DNA from: Cristatella mucedo
Lineage: Eukaryota > Bryozoa > Phylactolaemata > Cristatellidae
DNA length: 64,000 nt
Assembly: GCA_009760855.2 (NCBI GenBank)
Contig: WPIO01000063.1
Span: 413,001-477,000, forward strand
Reading direction: 5' to 3'
In this document: positions 59,666-64,000 of the stretch, piece by piece
How the letters are laid out: each line of letters starts with the position of its first letter
Numbering within the stretch: the stretch's first letter is position 1
The notes under the pieces: model-generated
The model's input: only the letters and a program-made list of their open reading frames with translations
Database searches by the model: none
Told to the model about the DNA's origin: nothing
Position numbers and translations under genes: made by a program

Positions 59666-61435
59666 TGCAACCAGGCTAAAACTTCAGCAGCAAAAATTAA
59701 CACTTTACAATTATTTCATTGAATGCGATTTTTCACGATGCAATGTAGACTTCACTCGTGCTAAATGAATTTAATATTACTACATGCGAATCTAAATGAG
59801 GAAGCAGAGGACACATATTCCATAATTGCATCCACTTTTCATGTATTGCTGTCCTATTTATTGATGTTAAAAAAAGGAATAAACCTGCGAGTGTCTTAGC
59901 TTTGTGTGCATTAAATTGAAGATGTGCATTCACATGGTGCAATCACAAGAGGAAAAGTTGGTCAATTGTGATATAATGTGGTCAAGTTGAGGAGAAAGTG
60001 GTCTCACGTTCATTCGGGGGCTCGGAAGTAAGGATGAAGGCGGACTGATTCAGAGAGCAAGAGATTCAAGATTTTCAGAAGACTGTGTATTAGATGGCTT
60101 AGATTAAATAGATATTTAAATAAATTGCAAAGATTAAGTAGAGGGCGACTGCTAGTCCAGTATATAATATATACGATGAAAATGTTCATATAAGTCAGGG
60201 TTGTCACACCTCGTGCTATATAAATTAACACCGCTATGGCCACATGCACTACGTAGGAGGAGAGACCGAGTCCCACAAGATTGTTTACTAGAAGCCGAGA
60301 AAAGGCTATACTGTAGGTAAACCTGATCGAAAACATCTGCTTGCCATATTCCTAAGATATTGGAATGTTTGATTTCTTAGCCCAACTGGATTAGCATTTG
60401 TGACTACAGAGCAGTTCTTGACTAGAGCTGGATACTATCTAGAGCAAAAACATTACTTAATCGTGAAGTAGGAAGCTGGGTACAGTTCACGAATTTGTGC
60501 ATAGTGATCAGGCATAGCCGGTCCGAACATTTAGCATTCAATTTCCTTAAGCTTTTTCAAAATAAGTCTATTGATTTCAGTAGTGAACTTTGTTTAAAAG
60601 TTGGATTTCAATTAGTAAGCAATTTGGTAGTTATAACCAAACAGGTTAAGTTGCGCTAGTAACAATCGTGCTTGCATTACTGGTTGATGACACACAGGCG
60701 CGGTAGTACCCGAGAGTTTGGCAATCCTTGATTCGAGACATCTGGTTTCAACAGAGGCTGGATAGGCAGTAGCACTAGCTGTATGAGCGTAATTGACGAC
60801 ACGCTTATTTGAACTTCTGATCTGAAAACCCGGCACCAGACATGGGATGAAAGGTGTCTAAATCTGCGACAATGTAGTAGGCTGTACTTATGTGCAAGTC
60901 TATTCTACCACAATCTTATTAAGCAAATAAACCATCAAGACATTTATGGCCACCACCACCACCACCACTGGTTATTAGTTCGCAAGGAATCGTGCACAGT
61001 CACAAAGCTAAAGCCAAAAAATACATCCTCACTATTCTCTGGAGAAACCAGGCGCAATAGAGACAATTTTAGATGAACACAAATATTTTGCAAGACGTCA
61101 TTCACTTCTACTTGTTTCTTTCACTTTTAACAACTTTGCGATATTAGGTTCACCAGAATAATGGCTAGCTACGACACGAAACACACAAGAGGATTCTGTT
61201 CCAAATGCTCTGACGTCATTAAGCAGGCCTGTAATTTTTCTACGTAGCAAAAACTACATTTATTTATTTCAGATATTTTAATATTCTCCAAGTATATTTC
61301 ATGGTTCTATCGTAAATCTACCGTTAACTTGAAGATCTACCTGACATAATCTTTTGAGTATCTTATGGCTGCTCAAAATGCCAAGCTTAAATATGAAACT
61401 GTACAACAATCTTAAAATATGCTGTTCAAGAACTT
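59666..61435. other. Unidentified AT-rich stretch
   Basis: Contains a short (ACC)n run at 60951-60968. The hydrophobic minus-strand frame 60010-60336 has no recognisable domain. No gene is supported. Confidence 0.35.
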
Positions 61436-61680
61436 ACAATCATAATAATATTTGTAAAGCACCCTCAGAGAACTGAACCTCTCTGGCACTCTCTCTGCCT
61501 CTCTCTCGGCACTTTACAGATGCTGCAAAGAAGCATTATCAAATGCTTGGTGGTAACACCCGCAAGCAACAGGCATAGTGTAAGCAGGTACATGCACACA
61601 AAGAACAAATCAAAAAGATCCACCTAATCTGTAATAATCAGGTGCGTTTTAAGCTTCATCTGATCATGGCAGAGATAACT
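61436..61680 (-). mobile_element. LINE family 1 3' end
   Basis: The plus strand shows a CATAATAATA tail, AAAGCACCCTCAGAGAACTG, a CTCTCT expansion within the loop region and GGCACTTTACAGATGCTG. C-terminal coding scraps follow to 61680. Confidence 0.65.
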
Positions 61681-64000
61681 CCTTTCTCTTATTCCTAATA
61701 GTCCTAACTCTAATTTAAAGTTTTTATGCATTATGTCGTTCGCTAAGATCCGTCTGCAGAAATTGGCAAGAGTTGGATTATCTTTAGAAGTGCATCCCAA
61801 ATATTCCGAATTTACTTATCTCGTTGTTTACATGACGGGGATTGTACCATTTACAAAGGTGTCGTCTCTCAAACAGAGATATTCAACATAATCGCTGGAA
61901 GACAATTTAGAGAATCCGTGGTACAAGCACATACTAAATAAGTGAAGTAAATTGATTAGAAACATCCTTCGTATTACAACCAATGCAAATGAACTATGCC
62001 AGCAACAAACTATGTAGCCGAGCCTGTTGATAGTAGTTCAATTGGAATTTTAAACAACCAAGCCTAGCTCGTTTGTTTTATGTTTTTTACTAAATCTGTT
62101 TTTTCTTATAACACACACGCACACAAGCTTACTGGAGCATACGTGTGTTCATTCTTATGGAAACTCAAAAGCCAGTAAAGCGGAACCTAATTATCCATTG
62201 CTGGATTTCAACGATACCCATTCCAAAACGCATACACTGGAAATGCAGCAGTTGTAAACAGCACGTATGATAGCAGCTGCAATCAGTATGATTATTATGT
62301 TTTTCGTAACTTAAATACATCAGCATGTTTCACAGTTTTTACTGGTAAATAATAACCTTGGGCAACAGGTAGAAAAACCAAAGTATGCATGGAATACAAT
62401 AACTGAAGTAATGCGAGACCCGTCACCCCTGGCTGTTCATCTAGGGGTGTGCGTTTGATTTCCACGAACCAAGTCACGGATCTTAGGCTATTCTTTATTG
62501 CATGCAGTGGTGATAGCTGTTAGAGCTTTTCCACAACTTTAAAAATTAGGCTGCTGAATATGTTAACCTTAAAAGTTTAACTTTAACACTATAATTTCAG
62601 ATTGATAAAATAATTAAAAAAATACTAGCTGATTTAACAGCCTATTTTATATAGCGACGGAAGAGCCGTGCATTCAGCCTGACAGTTTCTAGGGGCAGTA
62701 ATTTGTATTAGATGAGCTCAAAGTACAATCTTGTGCATCGCCATGGTAGTAAAGTTGCTGAATCTCGAAAGCAGCAGCGATATGTGTGATGCAAGAGTAT
62801 GACTGTGTGACTTTGTAGCAGGTAAATGTATGATCAGCTCCCTGAGATACTTTTGGTTGGAGAAATCTGGCGTTATCTTGTTAGAAGCACCAGTGTAATT
62901 CAAAAGTTGATCTGCATTATCTTTCTCGCTGATGTGAGTGCTGAGTTGCCCTTGAAATGGCTGATTCATCTCCGAAAAGACGAGTACGACAAACTCAGGG
63001 CAGACAGTTACTGTGGTGAATGATGATAGAACGTCTGAACGTTATTTGTCATCAGGCTCTGGATATTTCAATGTTCAAAGGTGCAGATTTAAGAAATAGC
63101 AGTTGCTTGAGTATTCAATTGGCCTAGACCAAATCTTCGAGATTGAATGCAGTATGGATCTCTTTTTCCTCCTGTACCAGTACTTAAACGCGATAAAAAT
63201 TATAGCAAGTGAAAAAATTAGGTATCTCACTTTCCCAAATATTGTGCGAGAAGTTCCTTTCAGCCCGCCGCAATTGCACCAGCTTATCTTCAGCAATTCA
63301 CTCGCACCATTTCGCGTGTACAATTAGAAGCCCGGGGCGTCACACGCATCTTTTTGCTACAGTCTTGGAAATGGTCTAAGTGAATAGCAAAATGCAGTTG
63401 CTTGGAAAAAGTTACCTCTCAATGCCTTATTGATCAAGCTTCGCTATTCACTATTCATTTAATCTGCCCTAACTTAAAATCAAGATTGATTTAAGCGGAT
63501 ATTCTTGTACATATCTATGAATAAAACTCAGTAAGGTCAAGTGTGTCTAACCCTCAGTAATTCGGGGAGTAGCTCAACACGTGAAGCATAAGCGAATGTA
63601 CCTCTTTACCATGTCTAACAGTCAACTTAGGTCGTTTGAAAATAGTGTTTTACTAAACTCAGAGGCTGCATTTTTGTGGTATTTTTCCTTCGTTCTTTTT
63701 TACTGTATATATTAGGCATAAGAGATTGCAAAAATGCATGGCAACGAATGAACAAATAGAAAATGCTCAACAAATTTGATAATAAAAAAGAGGCCTCAGA
63801 TTTCTTGGCAATTTTTTTCCAGCTACTAGTTGTTACTAGTTGTTACTTGTTGGCTTATTGTACAGGCTTTCAAACTTCAAAAAATATTTAAAATCTTAAA
63901 ATAATTTAACCATGCTGCTTTAACCCTTTTTCTACCAGTAGTAATATCGAATTCGTAAGCAGATTTTTCAATTGTGAGATCGCAGTAAATTCTTCGGACA
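61681..64000. other. Unidentified AT-rich right end
   Basis: Apart from the short dispersed repeat at 62624-62670, I recognise nothing. Overlapping open frames at 62718-63023 and 63075-63327 on both strands have no domain, and splice context does not single any of them out. Confidence 0.35.
62624..62670 (+). repeat. Short dispersed repeat, GCGACAGAAGAGCC type
   Basis: ACTAGCTGATTTAACAGCCT followed by TAGCGACGGAAGAGCC, matching 5893-5950 on the same strand. Confidence 0.55.

Noticed and set aside
60010-60336. Hydrophobic 108-codon minus-strand frame
   Set aside because: AT-rich DNA readily gives Leu/Ile-rich frames. No recognisable membrane-protein family or splice context.

Overview
The window looks like animal, probably invertebrate, nuclear DNA. 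It has intron-containing genes with GT-AG splice sites, TATA and AATAAA signals, abundant broken non-LTR retrotransposons, a Ty3/Gypsy fragment, a pogo/Tigger-like DNA element, tRNA-like SINE traces and long microsatellites. No bacterial-type operons are present. I cannot fix the phylum from sequence alone. All coordinates were read by eye and no alignment or database search was run.

Two gene types are well supported. (1) A small secreted peptide gene occurs three times (coding spans 9909-10458, 22454-23005, 35316-35867). It has a TATA box, an untranslated first exon, a signal-peptide exon, an acidic pro-piece exon ending in a GC-AG intron donor, and a last exon for a 31-residue, lysine-patterned, cysteine-free helix. 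This is the layout of a linear cationic antimicrobial or cytolytic peptide precursor of 79 residues. Copies A and C are intact; copy B has a frameshift at the start of the mature peptide. (2) A complete four-exon, single-domain TIMP (metalloproteinase inhibitor) of 148 residues lies at 41629-44299.

Layout: 1-8179 is retrotransposon debris. 8180-37716 is a three-copy direct tandem array of a unit of about 12.5-12.9 kb (A 8180-20726, B 20727-33589, C 33590-37716), each copy carrying one peptide gene; C has lost about 8.5 kb of its interior. Shared differences suggest the middle unit B is a recombinant with a C-like left part and an A-like right part, with the exchange point inside the peptide gene. 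37648-39996 and 54463-57110 are the arms of a large, diverged inverted repeat. The TIMP gene lies between these arms, together with 46784-53300, an older diverged direct copy of part of the unit (A positions about 12105-18140). 58100-64000 is mostly unidentified with scattered LINE 3' ends.

Two LINE families (CR1/L2-type reverse transcriptase) make up most of the recognisable DNA. Family 1 ends in a conserved 3' stem-loop followed by an (ATT)n tail. Family 2 ends in a (TGTAA)/(TTACA)n tail. Family 2 sequence sits at the duplication breakpoint, and a family 1 3' end lies just upstream of the coding-exon acceptor of every peptide gene.
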